Origin: a virus
IMG/VR virus record: IMGVR_UViG_3300048838_001413
Location: 1-64,000 of that record
Length of the DNA: 64,000 bases
Strand: one strand, 5' to 3'
Part shown: positions 20,658 to 29,419 of the stretch, in pieces
Layout of the letters: every line of letters starts with the position of its first letter
How positions within the stretch are numbered: position 1 is the stretch's first letter
The notes under the pieces: model-generated
What the model was told of the DNA's origin: nothing
Database searches by the model: none
What the model saw: the letters and a program-made list of their open reading frames with translations, nothing else
Program-made: the position numbers and the translations under genes

Positions 20658-21319
20658 TGTTTTTTTGGTTTTGGTTTTGTTTTGGTTGATTTTGGTTGTT
20701 TGGGTTTGGCAACAGGAGCCTCACCTTCAGGAGCCTGCTCAGGGAAAAGAATGCTCATATCGGGCTGGATTGAGCGTTCGTAGTAATCTTCTTTGGCATT
20801 GTAAAGCATTTCGATGCGAAGCGAATGCTGCTGAATGGATTCGGAAAGCAGTTTGCGTTTAAGGTTGTACGTGGGGTGGTTTTTCTGCGGAATGGCCTCA
20901 CGTTCAGACGAAAGCTTGCTTCGTAACTTGAAAAGCTTCGCGTGCTCTTTGATGATTCGGGTGATAAATGCCGGCGTTGTTTTGTTTTTGTTGCTGACCT
21001 GTTTTGTTTTGATAGGAGCAGCCGGAGCCGATGGGATGGGGGGTTCAGGGGTTTTTGCCGGAACGGTTTTCTGTTCAGGTTCGGGGATCTTTGCTTTGGG
21101 ATCTTCGACCGGAGGTTCGGGTTTGGTTTCGGTGGGAGTTACATTTGTAATTCCGGCCAGTTTTTTAAGTTCATACTCGAGCTTACCGGCATAGGTTTTT
21201 TCGCGGCCACGGAATATTCGTGACATCTGCGGGCGATAGGCGAACATGATCTCGATTCCTTCATCGTAATTTTTGGTTTTGAGCCATTCTTCTACGATTT
21301 GTTTGAGGGTGTGTGTCAT
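20654..21319 (-). CDS. Hypothetical protein, Pro-rich middle and basic tail
   Basis: A 221-aa protein, unrecognised. The first ~50 residues are helical and basic; ~50-110 is a Pro/Glu/Lys low-complexity linker; ~115-190 is helical; the tail is K-P-K-Q-P-K-S-T-K-T-K-type. It overlaps the upstream glycosyltransferase gene by 4 nt (ATGA) and the downstream membrane-protein gene by 4 nt. A place just before the terminase suggests a packaging- or head-related role, without direct evidence. Confidence 0.6.
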   Translation of the reverse strand: MTHTLKQIVEEWLKTKNYDEGIEIMFAYRPQMSRIFRGREKTYAGKLEYELKKLAGITNVTPTETKPEPPVEDPKAKIPEPEQKTVPAKTPEPPIPSAPAAPIKTKQVSNKNKTTPAFITRIIKEHAKLFKLRSKLSSEREAIPQKNHPTYNLKRKLLSESIQQHSLRIEMLYNAKEDYYERSIQPDMSILFPEQAPEGEAPVAKPKQPKSTKTKPKPKKQ

Positions 21320-22248
21320 AAAGTGTTGATGAATTGAGTGAGTTTGAAACGAAGTTTAACTTCAAGGGCAGGCGTTTTGTATTTTGTAAAAAGCCTGGTG
21401 ATGTTGTGGTTATGAAAGTAGTTGTTAAAAATTTCGATCCCGAATAGATACTGCTGGCCATTGTGATACCATTTTGCAATGTCGGCGACTTTATCGCCAT
21501 CAATATCGATGCTCTCGTAAATTGATCTCTCGGGAAACTGCGAGATCATCCAGTACTTAAAGCTGTTGTTGAGCGCTGCATCGTTGTAGCCGACAAATTG
21601 GGCGTTTTCTGTACGTTTGATAATATCGGCGAGGCTGTATGTTTTGTATAACGTAACCTTTTGATCGACCAGGTGATCGGCAGGCAGCGCGAGTACATTG
21701 CCGTAAATAGATCGAAAGGTGATTCCGATATCGTCGATAAAGTCGAACGCGCTCATAACTTCGGGAAACTTATATTTATTCATAAGCATGGGCGCATGGT
21801 AATCGTATTGCAGTGTAGGCAGCCCGGAGATCTGCAAGAGATCGAAAGTACGCCTGAGCCTGAACCTGTAGTGCTGAGTAACCCAAAAGCCTGACGGACG
21901 ATCTTTCATATCGCCTTTGTGCATCCATGGAATCTGACTGGCAATCATTGGTTTGTTGATGATGAAATCGTCGTTCATAAAGAGGAAATCATCGGAGAGG
22001 TCTTTTTCCTGGCACGCCCTGAGAATTTTGAGGGTCATGTTGCCATCGGCGTTGATGCTTGAAAGTTCGTCGGGGTGATAGATGTGAATTACCTTATCGG
22101 ACAAGAACCCGGGGTTTTCGCCGATGATGTAGATGTTCCTTACCCCTTTGAGGTTTTTTTGCACGGACCGGAGGGAAACCCTGAGTTCGTTGTTGTGCCA
22201 GGCAGAGCCGGAGCCAAGGATATAAACGAGGTCAATTCTGCGCTTCAT
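21316..22248 (-). CDS. Stealth-like sugar-phosphate/glycosyl transferase
   Basis: A 310-aa protein. The N-terminus I-D-L-V-Y-I-L-G-S-G-S-A-W then N-N-E-L-R-V-S-L-R-S-V and D-D-F-L-F-M-N-D-D-F (about 86-95) matches the Stealth/CR-type family of hexose-phosphotransferases that act in capsule synthesis. The acidic D-D-x-x-x-x-N-D-D cluster would bind metal and donor. It is the third of three consecutive transferases with ATGA overlaps. Likely modifies either the host surface or virion proteins; the sequence does not decide. Confidence 0.7.
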   Translation of the reverse strand: MKRRIDLVYILGSGSAWHNNELRVSLRSVQKNLKGVRNIYIIGENPGFLSDKVIHIYHPDELSSINADGNMTLKILRACQEKDLSDDFLFMNDDFIINKPMIASQIPWMHKGDMKDRPSGFWVTQHYRFRLRRTFDLLQISGLPTLQYDYHAPMLMNKYKFPEVMSAFDFIDDIGITFRSIYGNVLALPADHLVDQKVTLYKTYSLADIIKRTENAQFVGYNDAALNNSFKYWMISQFPERSIYESIDIDGDKVADIAKWYHNGQQYLFGIEIFNNYFHNHNITRLFTKYKTPALEVKLRFKLTQFINTL

Positions 22249-23009
22249 AAGTTCTGTAATTGACGATAAAGCTTTTGCAATTTGGGGTTGAGCCTGATGT
22301 CGTTCTGTTCGTTTTCGGGAAAAATAAACCCGCGTTCGTCGAGTACACGATAATGCTTTCCGTATTTGAGGTCAAGCCCGTTTGCCCACGCCAGCTGACG
22401 TCTTTTGAGGTTTTCGATACGGTTTCGGATTGGTTTACCGGCATTCATTTCGAAGATGCAGCCACCTTTGTCGAAGTAATTCTTTTCGTTATCGATTAGG
22501 ATTTTGTCGGGTTTAATGACAATTTCGTGGCTATACTTTGCAATGAAAGTGCGAATGCTGTTATCGCGATAAAACAGGTTTCTGCGGAAAGGATTAACCG
22601 GGGTATCCGGATTGAGGCGACTGTATTGGAGCAGCGTGTCGGGTTTTGTATGGTAGAAGGTGATTTGCTGCATTGATACCGAGTTATACCCTAAAATGTT
22701 AGCCAGGACTGTCATTTGGGGTATTGTTATTCTTTCGGTAACAAAGAACATATCCATGCCGGCATAAATGAACCATTTGGGTCTATCGATGTGAATTTGC
22801 AGGGTCATGGCCTCGAGCAGGGGTGTGAGGTGAAATGCGCCATCGGTATCGATAGAAATGTGCCTGATGTTGTTTTTTTCGAGGTATTCTTTGGTACCAT
22901 CGGTGCTCATGTTGTCGATAACGAACATTTCGATTCGCTGCTGATTGCACCACTGGTGCTGAAGCGGCAGGAGGTTAATTTCGTTGTAAGCGAGGAAGTA
23001 TGCAATCAT
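22245..23009 (-). CDS. GT2-like glycosyltransferase
   Basis: A 254-aa protein beginning M-I-A-Y-F-L-A-Y-N-E-I-N-L-L-P, with V-I-D-N-M-S-T-D-G-T (about 31-40), the Glyco_tranf_2_4 type start of a GT-A fold, and a D-M-F-F-V acidic site near residue 90. Overlaps both neighbours by 4 nt. Middle gene of the transferase trio. Donor and acceptor unknown. Confidence 0.7.
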   Translation of the reverse strand: MIAYFLAYNEINLLPLQHQWCNQQRIEMFVIDNMSTDGTKEYLEKNNIRHISIDTDGAFHLTPLLEAMTLQIHIDRPKWFIYAGMDMFFVTERITIPQMTVLANILGYNSVSMQQITFYHTKPDTLLQYSRLNPDTPVNPFRRNLFYRDNSIRTFIAKYSHEIVIKPDKILIDNEKNYFDKGGCIFEMNAGKPIRNRIENLKRRQLAWANGLDLKYGKHYRVLDERGFIFPENEQNDIRLNPKLQKLYRQLQNL

Positions 23010-24127
23010 GGCCGTAAAGCGTTATAAGTTGAAAGATACTGTTTGAGGTATAAAGGGTTTTTGGCTTTTGCAAAAACTCTTTCCATGAAAATACCATCGG
23101 CCTGATATAGATCGAGCCTCCACCGGGTATCTCCAATGAGGCTGAGATCCATAATGGCGTTTCCTGAGTCGATATGATTTACTTTGACGGTTCCGCCGAT
23201 ACGGTGGGAGCCATCGGTATTCTGCTGGTCGAAGTGGATGAAGTCGTTTTTAAGCCCGTTGATTGTTTTGTACAGATCGGGGTGCATGAGGGTATCATCG
23301 TCGAGGAAGTAAACGAAGTTTTTGTACTTTTTATCGGGCGGTGATTTGGTAATGAGGTCGAGTGCGAAATTACGCTGGCCGTTTCCTGACGAGCTTTTGT
23401 CTTTAAACCAATACGCTTCAGCGCTTTTGGGTATATTAACCAGGTCGGAAGGTTGTTTGTGGGCATCAATAACCACGATCCATCGGAACATGCGCCAGGG
23501 GATATTAATACTTTCGGCGATTTTAGCGAGGTTATTGAGCCTGGAGCAAGGAGTGATGATATTGATAAAGCTATGATATCCGAGGTGAGCGCGATAATTA
23601 TAACCTTCGCCGAGCCTGCAGTAATGCAGCACATAAATTCCGCGCATAAGCAGAATGGGCAGGTTTTGTGCGTGCAGTGCTTTTCCGATTGCTGTATCGA
23701 CGGCTTCGATGGTTTCGTGCCGGGTTCGGTGCAGCACATTATCGCGGATTTTTAACCAGGTATTTTTTTGGATAACCATGAGGTGCCCGGTGATGTTTCC
23801 GGATAAGGGTTTGACCTCGAATTTGAAATCGCGGGCATGGTTATCGGCCACTTTTTTATGAAACAATATATCGGCAGAGTTCTGATCACCATCTCTGGGG
23901 ATAATGTAATGATAGTGGCAGCGGGAGGCATAGCAAGTGAACATGCCTGTATCGGGAAACTTATTGATGTACTCCTGAATGTGATGTCCGAAGTCGGCAC
24001 GAAGGAAAGCGATGTCGCCATCCATAATGGCGAGCCAGTCGTTATCGTTTGGTAAACGGTTGAATTCCTGATCGTAAGCCAGTGCAAGTTTCTTATCGAA
24101 AGCGTAAGGCGTTGAGAAATAAAGCAT
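23006..24127 (-). CDS. Two-domain glycosyltransferase
   Basis: A 373-aa protein apparently made of two GT-A domains. The first (about 1-180) has the D-x-D motif I-M-D-G-D-I-A-F-L at 35-43. The second (about 180-373) begins F-I-N-I-I-T-P-C-S-R and has F-L-D-D-D-T-L-M-H-P-D near 275-285, a GT43-like metal-binding DDD. First gene of the operon after the promoter at 24148-24183. Fusion of two transferases is uncommon for a phage and fits stepwise addition of two sugars. Confidence 0.7.
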   Translation of the reverse strand: MLYFSTPYAFDKKLALAYDQEFNRLPNDNDWLAIMDGDIAFLRADFGHHIQEYINKFPDTGMFTCYASRCHYHYIIPRDGDQNSADILFHKKVADNHARDFKFEVKPLSGNITGHLMVIQKNTWLKIRDNVLHRTRHETIEAVDTAIGKALHAQNLPILLMRGIYVLHYCRLGEGYNYRAHLGYHSFINIITPCSRLNNLAKIAESINIPWRMFRWIVVIDAHKQPSDLVNIPKSAEAYWFKDKSSSGNGQRNFALDLITKSPPDKKYKNFVYFLDDDTLMHPDLYKTINGLKNDFIHFDQQNTDGSHRIGGTVKVNHIDSGNAIMDLSLIGDTRWRLDLYQADGIFMERVFAKAKNPLYLKQYLSTYNALRP

Positions 24128-24147
24128 ATATAAATCAATTGGTTAAG

Positions 24148-24183
24148 CGAATGTAGTATGGACGTAAAAGAAAGAAAAGGACA
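24148..24183 (-). promoter_or_regulatory. TGTCCTTT-class promoter (glycosyltransferase-terminase operon)
   Basis: TGTCCTTT (24183-24176), 20 nt, TACATTCG (24155-24148) in minus-strand sense, 21 nt before the ATG at 24127. It lies between the terminator at 24207-24228 and the first transferase gene. Confidence 0.65.
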
Positions 24184-24206
24184 GACGGAAAGGGCTAAAA
24201 ACGCAA

Positions 24207-24228
24207 CAAGCCCCGGTTAGGGGGCTTG
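24207..24228 (-). terminator. Rho-independent terminator
   Basis: CAAGCCCC/GGGGCTTG hairpin with a 6-nt loop, followed in minus-strand sense by TTGCGTTTTT. Ends the 24254-24673 transcript. Confidence 0.75.
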
Positions 24229-24253
24229 CAGATCGGATAGTTGAGGGCAGGGT

Positions 24254-24673
24254 TTAATAGTAGGGAATAGACAAGAGATTGGTGAGGTGAGGCAGCTCGT
24301 TGATAGAACAACTATATACCCAGGCTCGAGGTGCATGTACATCGACTGTTTCGTTCAGGTAGTTCTGATTATAAGATAGCAAGAGCAATTTGTTATCCTT
24401 ATCAGGGGGTTTAACAGCGACAAACAAAAACGCGGGTTGAGTTTCGCGGAAACTGAATACAGCTGCATAAACAGGCTCAATCGTTTGATCGGCCACAAGA
24501 TTTGGTGCCTGACTTGTGAAAACAAAGTCGGTTGTCGAATCGAAGTCAATATCGACATTAACCTGAATTCCAGGCGGTGCTTTTCCCAGGTTTGAATACT
24601 CAACCTGATTGGCGACGGCGCAAGTTCCAACAAAAATGAGAATCATTGCTAAAAATCCGAACACTCTTTGCAT
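24254..24673 (-). CDS. Secreted protein, single-gene unit (moron-like)
   Basis: A 139-aa protein starting M-Q-R-V-F-G-F-L-A-M-I-L-I-F-V at 24671-24673: a typical Sec signal peptide, with probable cleavage after A-V-A-N near residue 22. The mature ~115 residues look beta-rich and contain two Cys. It has its own TGTCCTTT promoter and a terminator on each side, so it is an independent unit, the layout of phage morons that alter the lysogen. No family recognised. Export across the inner membrane is likely; function unknown. Confidence 0.65.
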   Translation of the reverse strand: MQRVFGFLAMILIFVGTCAVANQVEYSNLGKAPPGIQVNVDIDFDSTTDFVFTSQAPNLVADQTIEPVYAAVFSFRETQPAFLFVAVKPPDKDNKLLLLSYNQNYLNETVDVHAPRAWVYSCSINELPHLTNLLSIPYY

Positions 24674-24714
24674 GGTTTTTCTTTTTAGATTAATAAATGG
24701 GTGAATAAGTGAAG

Positions 24715-24750
24715 CAAATATATAGAGAGTAGTATGGATGTGAAAGGACA
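24715..24750 (-). promoter_or_regulatory. TGTCCTTT-class promoter
   Basis: TGTCCTTT (24750-24743), 20 nt, TATATTTG (24722-24715): a perfect TAnnTTTG -7 box, 41 nt before the ATG of the secreted-protein gene and directly after the terminator at 24770-24797. Confidence 0.75.
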
Positions 24751-24769
24751 GATAACAGCGGGAAAAGAT

Positions 24770-24797
24770 GAAGCCCCGCTGGGAGAGGCGGGGCTTC
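24770..24797 (-). terminator. Rho-independent terminator
   Basis: GAAGCCCCGC/GCGGGGCTTC arms with an 8-nt loop, then ATCTTTT in minus-strand sense. Ends the head-gene operon after 24826-25179. Confidence 0.7.
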
Positions 24798-24825
24798 GGG
24801 CGCAAACTGAGAAACGGGATCCGGA

Positions 24826-25179
24826 TTAAAGATGATTTGAGCGACGATTTTTTTTATTACCGCGGGGGCTTTTGATTTTATCAGTACCGGGAACGGTTTT
24901 TATTTTTTCTTCGATATATTCATCAGTGTTGGAGGCACTATCACAGGGATCATCAGTTTGCTTTTGGGTATCTTCCTGATCGTTTGAATTATCGGGAGCG
25001 ACACCATAGAATTCGGTTAATCCGAGCGGGGTCGGTTGCAGATAGATGCAGTTATTTTCAAAGAGTTCTTTAACCAGCTGAAGGTCAAGATTTGGGTTAG
25101 CAAAGTCGATACGTCCATGTTTCGGGAAGATAACGGGACCCGGAACAATTCCGACGACTTTAAAATATTTCTGCCACAT
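24826..25179 (-). CDS. Hypothetical head/neck-region protein
   Basis: A 117-aa protein. The first ~65 residues are a small folded part; the rest is acidic then basic low-complexity (K-S-P-R-G-N-K-K-N-R-R). It follows the tube-like gene by 11 nt and ends the head operon before a terminator. The position is that of head-completion or connector proteins, but no family signature is visible. Confidence 0.55.
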   Translation of the reverse strand: MWQKYFKVVGIVPGPVIFPKHGRIDFANPNLDLQLVKELFENNCIYLQPTPLGLTEFYGVAPDNSNDQEDTQKQTDDPCDSASNTDEYIEEKIKTVPGTDKIKSPRGNKKNRRSNHL

Positions 25180-25190
25180 GGTTACAAGGA

Positions 25191-25751
25191 TTATACTCCA
25201 CTACCGCTTGAAGCGATTGTGAGGGGCACGGTTCCGGTGTAAGCGAGGATGTTGGAAGTTTTGTAAGTAAATTCCATACCTACACCCCTTCTGGCAGCGG
25301 TTTCTTTACCTGTACCTGCACCTTCGGCATCGCTTTCGAGGGTAGCGGGACGGATGGCATCACCGAGGAGGAACATCTGGCCGTTGTTATCGGGTACGAT
25401 AAAGACCATGTTTTCGTTTTTGGTGGCGTTGCGGAAACCAAGGATTTTCTCGAGTAAGCCAGGGTGGAAAAGGCGGAGGTGCATCACGAAAGATTTACCA
25501 TCTTTTTCGCCTACAGTTTCCATTTGAAGTTCACCGGTATCGTCGGTGATGTACATTTCAAACATTCTTTTGCCAGGCTTCATGGTAATATTTCCGGTTA
25601 AGGCTCCGAGTGCCTCGAGGTCAGCAGCTTCGGTAGTTGGTTTTGTCGGCCATGTTGCAACATCGGCATGAAGTCCGAAGTACAGCTTTTGAGCGATACC
25701 GCCCATGTTTTCGCCGTTGATAAGGTTTTTGTTTATGTCCTGAAAGTTCAT
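25191..25751 (-). CDS. Possible tail tube-like structural protein
   Basis: A 186-aa protein downstream of the capsid gene. It is beta-rich with Gly-poor strands: G-A-L-T-G-N-I-T-M-K-P-G, F-E-M-Y-I-T-D-D-T-G-E-L-Q, M-V-F-I-V-P-D-N-N-G-Q-M-F-L-L-G-D, and a final strand run Y-T-G-T-V-P-L-T-I. The pattern and size fit tail tube (gpV/gp19-like) or capsid decoration proteins. It shares a pattern (D-x-N-x-W/Q ... L-G-D ... F-T) with 28155-28598, so the two may be distant paralogues. Confidence 0.5.
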   Translation of the reverse strand: MNFQDINKNLINGENMGGIAQKLYFGLHADVATWPTKPTTEAADLEALGALTGNITMKPGKRMFEMYITDDTGELQMETVGEKDGKSFVMHLRLFHPGLLEKILGFRNATKNENMVFIVPDNNGQMFLLGDAIRPATLESDAEGAGTGKETAARRGVGMEFTYKTSNILAYTGTVPLTIASSGSGV

Positions 25752-25836
25752 GGTAGATTGATGTTAGGATTGTTTGAGTTTTTAATTTTGAGAACCGGGC
25801 GGTTTTCAGGCCGCCCGTTTTCCCGAGAGAATCAGA

Positions 25837-26817
25837 TTATAAACTTCCAGATCCAGCCGGTCTGAGATTCGTCCAAACGGCAGCATCCATCCCGAAACCA
25901 ATACCTTCCCACCAGTCAGCCATAAGGAAAACCGAACGTTTGGATTCCTCGATGTTGAATTTGGTTTTGTTTTCACCTTTTTTGGTAAGGTGAATAAGGT
26001 TGGCTTTAGGGGTAGCAAAAATAACATCTGAGCCAGAAAGAGAAGGCAGGGGAACGATTTGTTGCGGGGTGAAGTCAATTGCACCAGTGATGCCTTTTTT
26101 AATATCACCTTCGCCGGCGAAAGAGTAGAACCCTTGCACCCTTTTATCGCGGTGGTAATATTTAGCCCATTTAGGTGACATATGAACGTTCATTGCAACA
26201 TTCTGATAAATTTCGGAAATACCGTCAACGAAAAGTTCAACCTGATCGAAGATGGAATCTTTGTCAAGCGCACCGATGTTAACGGAGTTGATGGTTTCAC
26301 CATTTACTCCCTGCTGAAGGAGATAGATAATACCATTCATAGAGTTACCGGTAATGCCGGCAGCATTTGGGGTGGGTTCAATAAACACACCGTTACCGTA
26401 TTCTTTCAGCTCCATGTCGCGGTTGATGGCGGCAATGTAACCCTGTTCGGGATGCTCGATAAGGAATTTAACGATGGGCCAATCTTTGCGAGTGACTGAA
26501 CCACTTGCAAGGAATCCAAGCCATGTGGCTTCGATGTCGTCGGGATCGATTTCTTCGTCGATCTTCATCTTGTAAAGACGAAGTTCGTTGGCGGTGAACG
26601 ATGCAGGGTTTTTGGGAGTCCAACCTTTCTGGAAAGACTGCACGATGTTACCCATTACGAGTTTACCGAGTTTGAATACGGTATCGTCGGTTTTTACGGC
26701 AGTGCAAAAGCCCGGGGTAACAAGCCCCTGGGTAAGCATACCAAGAATCCGCGCTTTGTTTTGACCAGCCTGTTCGTAGTAGGCTCCGTATTCGGTGATG
26801 ATGTCAGCGATGTTCAT
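25837..26817 (-). CDS. Major capsid protein, HK97-fold type
   Basis: A 326-aa protein placed as expected just after the protease-scaffold gene. It has an N-terminal helix, then the mixed sheet pattern of HK97-like shell proteins (N-V-A-M-N-V-H-M-S-P-K-W-A-K-Y-Y near residue 213; S-D-V-I-F-A-T-P-K-A-N-L-I-H-L near 264). It forms the icosahedral shell. The assignment is by gene order, length and these patterns; I cannot confirm the fold from sequence alone. Confidence 0.75.
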   Translation of the reverse strand: MNIADIITEYGAYYEQAGQNKARILGMLTQGLVTPGFCTAVKTDDTVFKLGKLVMGNIVQSFQKGWTPKNPASFTANELRLYKMKIDEEIDPDDIEATWLGFLASGSVTRKDWPIVKFLIEHPEQGYIAAINRDMELKEYGNGVFIEPTPNAAGITGNSMNGIIYLLQQGVNGETINSVNIGALDKDSIFDQVELFVDGISEIYQNVAMNVHMSPKWAKYYHRDKRVQGFYSFAGEGDIKKGITGAIDFTPQQIVPLPSLSGSDVIFATPKANLIHLTKKGENKTKFNIEESKRSVFLMADWWEGIGFGMDAAVWTNLRPAGSGSL

Positions 26818-26873
26818 TTTGGAAGATTGTTTAGGTTAACGAGAAGAGTATCTGAGAGGTGAAAGAGAGATTT

Positions 26874-28079
26874 TTATTTTAGAGCAAATTGCTGATTGTG
26901 TGGCAGTTTGTCGATGGTATTCCAATCGACATCGTTGGAAGAAGTGTGGGGATCCTGAGTGCTCATGTTTCCGATAGGATTGTCGCCTGGTTTGCTGGCG
27001 ATGATCTGCCTTATGGCAACGACTTTTTCGGAGAATGTGGCAGCTGCGGCAACAGATTCGTGGATTGCATCGATGGCAGTATTGTTTTCGGCCATTTCGG
27101 TATTAATCCGCTGAGCTTCGGTTCTTTCGGTTTCGACATTTTGCTGAGCGGTGGTGAGTTCGTTGGCGATTCTGGTGATTTCGGCATCGCGCAGGGCGAT
27201 GGTGGAATTTGCAGTACCAAGGTCGTCGTTGGCGGTACCAAGGTCGGCCTGAGCCTGAGCGAGGTTGTCGGTAGCGATTTTCAGTTCGTTGGTAAAGCGG
27301 AGGATTTCGGTATTGTGGAAATTTCCTTTGTCGTTGATGGTTTGCAGTTGCTCGAGGGATAAGAATACACCATCGGCAGAGCTTTCAATGCCTTCAAAGC
27401 CAAGAAGATCATTGATAAAATTAAAATTTGTGTTCATAACGGGAGGAGATTTTTGTACGGGGTTGGATTGATTTTTACGAGTTGGTGAGGGAAGTCCACA
27501 AGCAGTAATCATGGCAACCCTTGATAAATCATTTAAGAAGTTGGTTTGAGAACCTGACATGGTTTTGATTTCGTGGACGAAGCCCCATTCGAGGGCTTCA
27601 TCGGCGGTAAGCCATGTACTTTGTTTCATAAGGTCGAGTAAATCTTTGATAGGTTTACCGGTAGCGCCAGCATAAATTTTGGCTATCTGCAGGGTCATTT
27701 TGGCATTTTCGTTTTTTTCTTTTTCGAGGCGCTGTATAAGCGCATCGATATCATCTTCGTTCATGTAACCGAACTCGTCGATCCATGACATTGCTTTGTG
27801 AACGAGGAAAAAAGCGTTGGAGGATATTACACGTTTTTTCGCACCCATAGGAAATATGGTAGCGGCAGAAGCGCTGAAGCCGCTAAAAAACACAGACACA
27901 TTTCCGTGTAATGCGAATTTATCGAGCATCGCGAGTGCATCGTCGAGTTTACCACCGAGCGAGCTGACGGTACAATCGACTTCATCACCATCGTGACCAT
28001 CGAGCATCTGGTTGAGCCACTGTTTAGAGTAGCCCCAGGATCCTATGAATCCATCTATATTGAGCGATAATTTAGCCAT
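26874..28079 (-). CDS. ClpP-type prohead protease fused to scaffold
   Basis: A 401-aa protein. Residues 1-170 are a ClpP/S14-like peptidase: nucleophile in G-F-S-A-S-A-A (Ser71), histidine in F-L-V-H-K-A (His94), acid near 149. Residues ~210-400 are a scaffold-like region with a long heptad coiled coil (about 265-355, built of A-D-L-G-T-A-N-type repeats). By family knowledge such fusions assemble the prohead and then digest the scaffold. First gene of the head operon, promoter at 28096-28131. Confidence 0.85.
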   Translation of the reverse strand: MAKLSLNIDGFIGSWGYSKQWLNQMLDGHDGDEVDCTVSSLGGKLDDALAMLDKFALHGNVSVFFSGFSASAATIFPMGAKKRVISSNAFFLVHKAMSWIDEFGYMNEDDIDALIQRLEKEKNENAKMTLQIAKIYAGATGKPIKDLLDLMKQSTWLTADEALEWGFVHEIKTMSGSQTNFLNDLSRVAMITACGLPSPTRKNQSNPVQKSPPVMNTNFNFINDLLGFEGIESSADGVFLSLEQLQTINDKGNFHNTEILRFTNELKIATDNLAQAQADLGTANDDLGTANSTIALRDAEITRIANELTTAQQNVETERTEAQRINTEMAENNTAIDAIHESVAAAATFSEKVVAIRQIIASKPGDNPIGNMSTQDPHTSSNDVDWNTIDKLPHNQQFALK

Positions 28080-28095
28080 TGCTGTAAATTTTCAG

Positions 28096-28131
28096 CAAAT
28101 AACGCATAAGGTTAATAATATAAAAAGGACA
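28096..28131 (-). promoter_or_regulatory. TGTCCTTT-class promoter (head operon)
   Basis: TGTCCTTT (28131-28124), 20 nt, GTTATTTG (28103-28096). The -7 box keeps TTTG but not the leading TA. It precedes the protease-scaffold ATG by 16 nt. Confidence 0.55.
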
Positions 28132-28154
28132 AAAAGCGCTATAAATCAGCTGAA

Positions 28155-28598
28155 TCAGAACGATTGAGCAATGTTGGGCATAGATTTATAGGGCAATTCA
28201 CCAACAAACATAATGTCGTAACCCGGTTTGTCGGTATTGAAGTCGCCGGTGAAAGAGAGTGCGTTTTCTTTATCACCAAGACGAATCCATGTGTTTTCGT
28301 CGGTTAACAAGAGGAGAACCACGTTGGGCACCGAGATTTCGCTGAGGGCTGAATCGTTGTTGTTGTTGTAGCCCTGAAGCCTTGCAGAAACGGTGTGTTC
28401 GTAGAATTTACCGTTTTCGTTTTCGATATGCCTGGCTTCATGATTGATAGAATCTATTGAACACTGAATAAGGTACACATTGTTATTTGAAATAACATTG
28501 ACCTGATTGCTTTCGATAGAAACGATGTTTGATGTCGGGATTACGATTAATTTAACGTAACCGGGCAACAGTTCCGAGTTTTTAGTTATTGTTTTCAT
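28155..28598 (-). CDS. Hypothetical structural-type protein
   Basis: A 147-aa beta-rich protein. Features: an R-L-Q-G-Y-N-N-N-N loop (about 82-90), V-V-L-L-L-L-T-D-E-N-T-W-I-R-L-G-D, then L-S-F-T-G-D-F-N-T. This resembles small tail-tube or connector subunits of Bacteroidota phages, and loosely the 25191-25751 product. It overlaps the upstream gene by 17 nt. Confidence 0.5.
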   Translation of the reverse strand: MKTITKNSELLPGYVKLIVIPTSNIVSIESNQVNVISNNNVYLIQCSIDSINHEARHIENENGKFYEHTVSARLQGYNNNNDSALSEISVPNVVLLLLTDENTWIRLGDKENALSFTGDFNTDKPGYDIMFVGELPYKSMPNIAQSF

Positions 28599-29127
28599 TT
28601 GCTAATATATGTGGTGTTTCAATTGTCCCTAATTCATACAGGTGTCCCAAAGATTTTTTCTCTAATTCGACCCTGATAATATCAATAATTTTGAGTCTTG
28701 AAATATCGGCGTTGCGAAAATAGTCTTTTTTTATTGAATCGAAAGACCAAATATCTTCGGAAAAGCCAAATTTTTCCTGAAAGGTTCTTATTGCCTGATT
28801 CTGAAGCATAACAGAATCGTAAACAGCGACCATTGATCTCATAAAGAATTTTGCTTTTGCTTCGACTTCGCGGTGAAAAGCGCGTGCATCGGTGGTCGTA
28901 ATTTCCCAGCCATAGCGATAGAAGTCGTCCTCAGAGATAATAATATCGACTTTATCTTTATAAAGCCAAACGGGCACCGGTCTTGATTTTCGTCGGTTTG
29001 ATTTACGTTGCAATCTTCGGCGAAGATTGTTGTAGAGTTCCTGGTTCTTTTTGAGATCGACGGGAGATCCGTAATTGAGTTCGAGGAATCGTTTAACGTA
29101 AGACTTGCAAGTGATAGATAAGATCAT
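28582..29127 (-). CDS. Hypothetical basic protein
   Basis: A 181-aa protein, N-terminal half very basic (L-R-R-R-L-Q-R-K-S-N-R-R-K-S-R), C-terminal half helical. Not recognised, though proteins of this size with a basic N-terminus and W-E-I-T-T-T-D segment recur in Bacteroidota prophages. Third gene of the short unit that starts at 29647. Confidence 0.55.
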   Translation of the reverse strand: MILSITCKSYVKRFLELNYGSPVDLKKNQELYNNLRRRLQRKSNRRKSRPVPVWLYKDKVDIIISEDDFYRYGWEITTTDARAFHREVEAKAKFFMRSMVAVYDSVMLQNQAIRTFQEKFGFSEDIWSFDSIKKDYFRNADISRLKIIDIIRVELEKKSLGHLYELGTIETPHILANENNN

Positions 29128-29167
29128 TTTTTTTGAGTTGAGTGTTAAGTCAAAAAGATGGATAAGT

Positions 29168-29416
29168 TCATGGCAGAGCAGGATCAGGAGGTTTTATGAG
29201 TTTAGATTTTTTGAATATCCGAATGAGGCTATTCATTTCCATTTGGTTTTTATTTCCGTTGCTTAGGTTTTTGACGGTGTGAATAACATCGTGCGGACCG
29301 GGACCGGTGGAATCGGAAGCTACAATACTGTAGCAAACGCCATCGACTTCGAATTCGTTCTGACCTAACTCAAAAGAGAATATGGCCATATCGTTGCGGA
29401 TCGTCATAACCATCAT
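29168..29416 (-). CDS. Hypothetical small protein
   Basis: An 82-aa protein with several possible in-frame starts (residues 1, 2, 4, 10). Beta-like N-terminal half (A-I-F-S-F-E-L-G-Q-N-E-F-E-V-D-G-V-C-Y), S-T-G-P-G-P-H-D segment, basic C-terminus. It begins 3 nt after the upstream gene. Not recognised. Confidence 0.5.
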   Translation of the reverse strand: MMVMTIRNDMAIFSFELGQNEFEVDGVCYSIVASDSTGPGPHDVIHTVKNLSNGNKNQMEMNSLIRIFKKSKLIKPPDPALP

Positions 29417-29419
29417 GGC

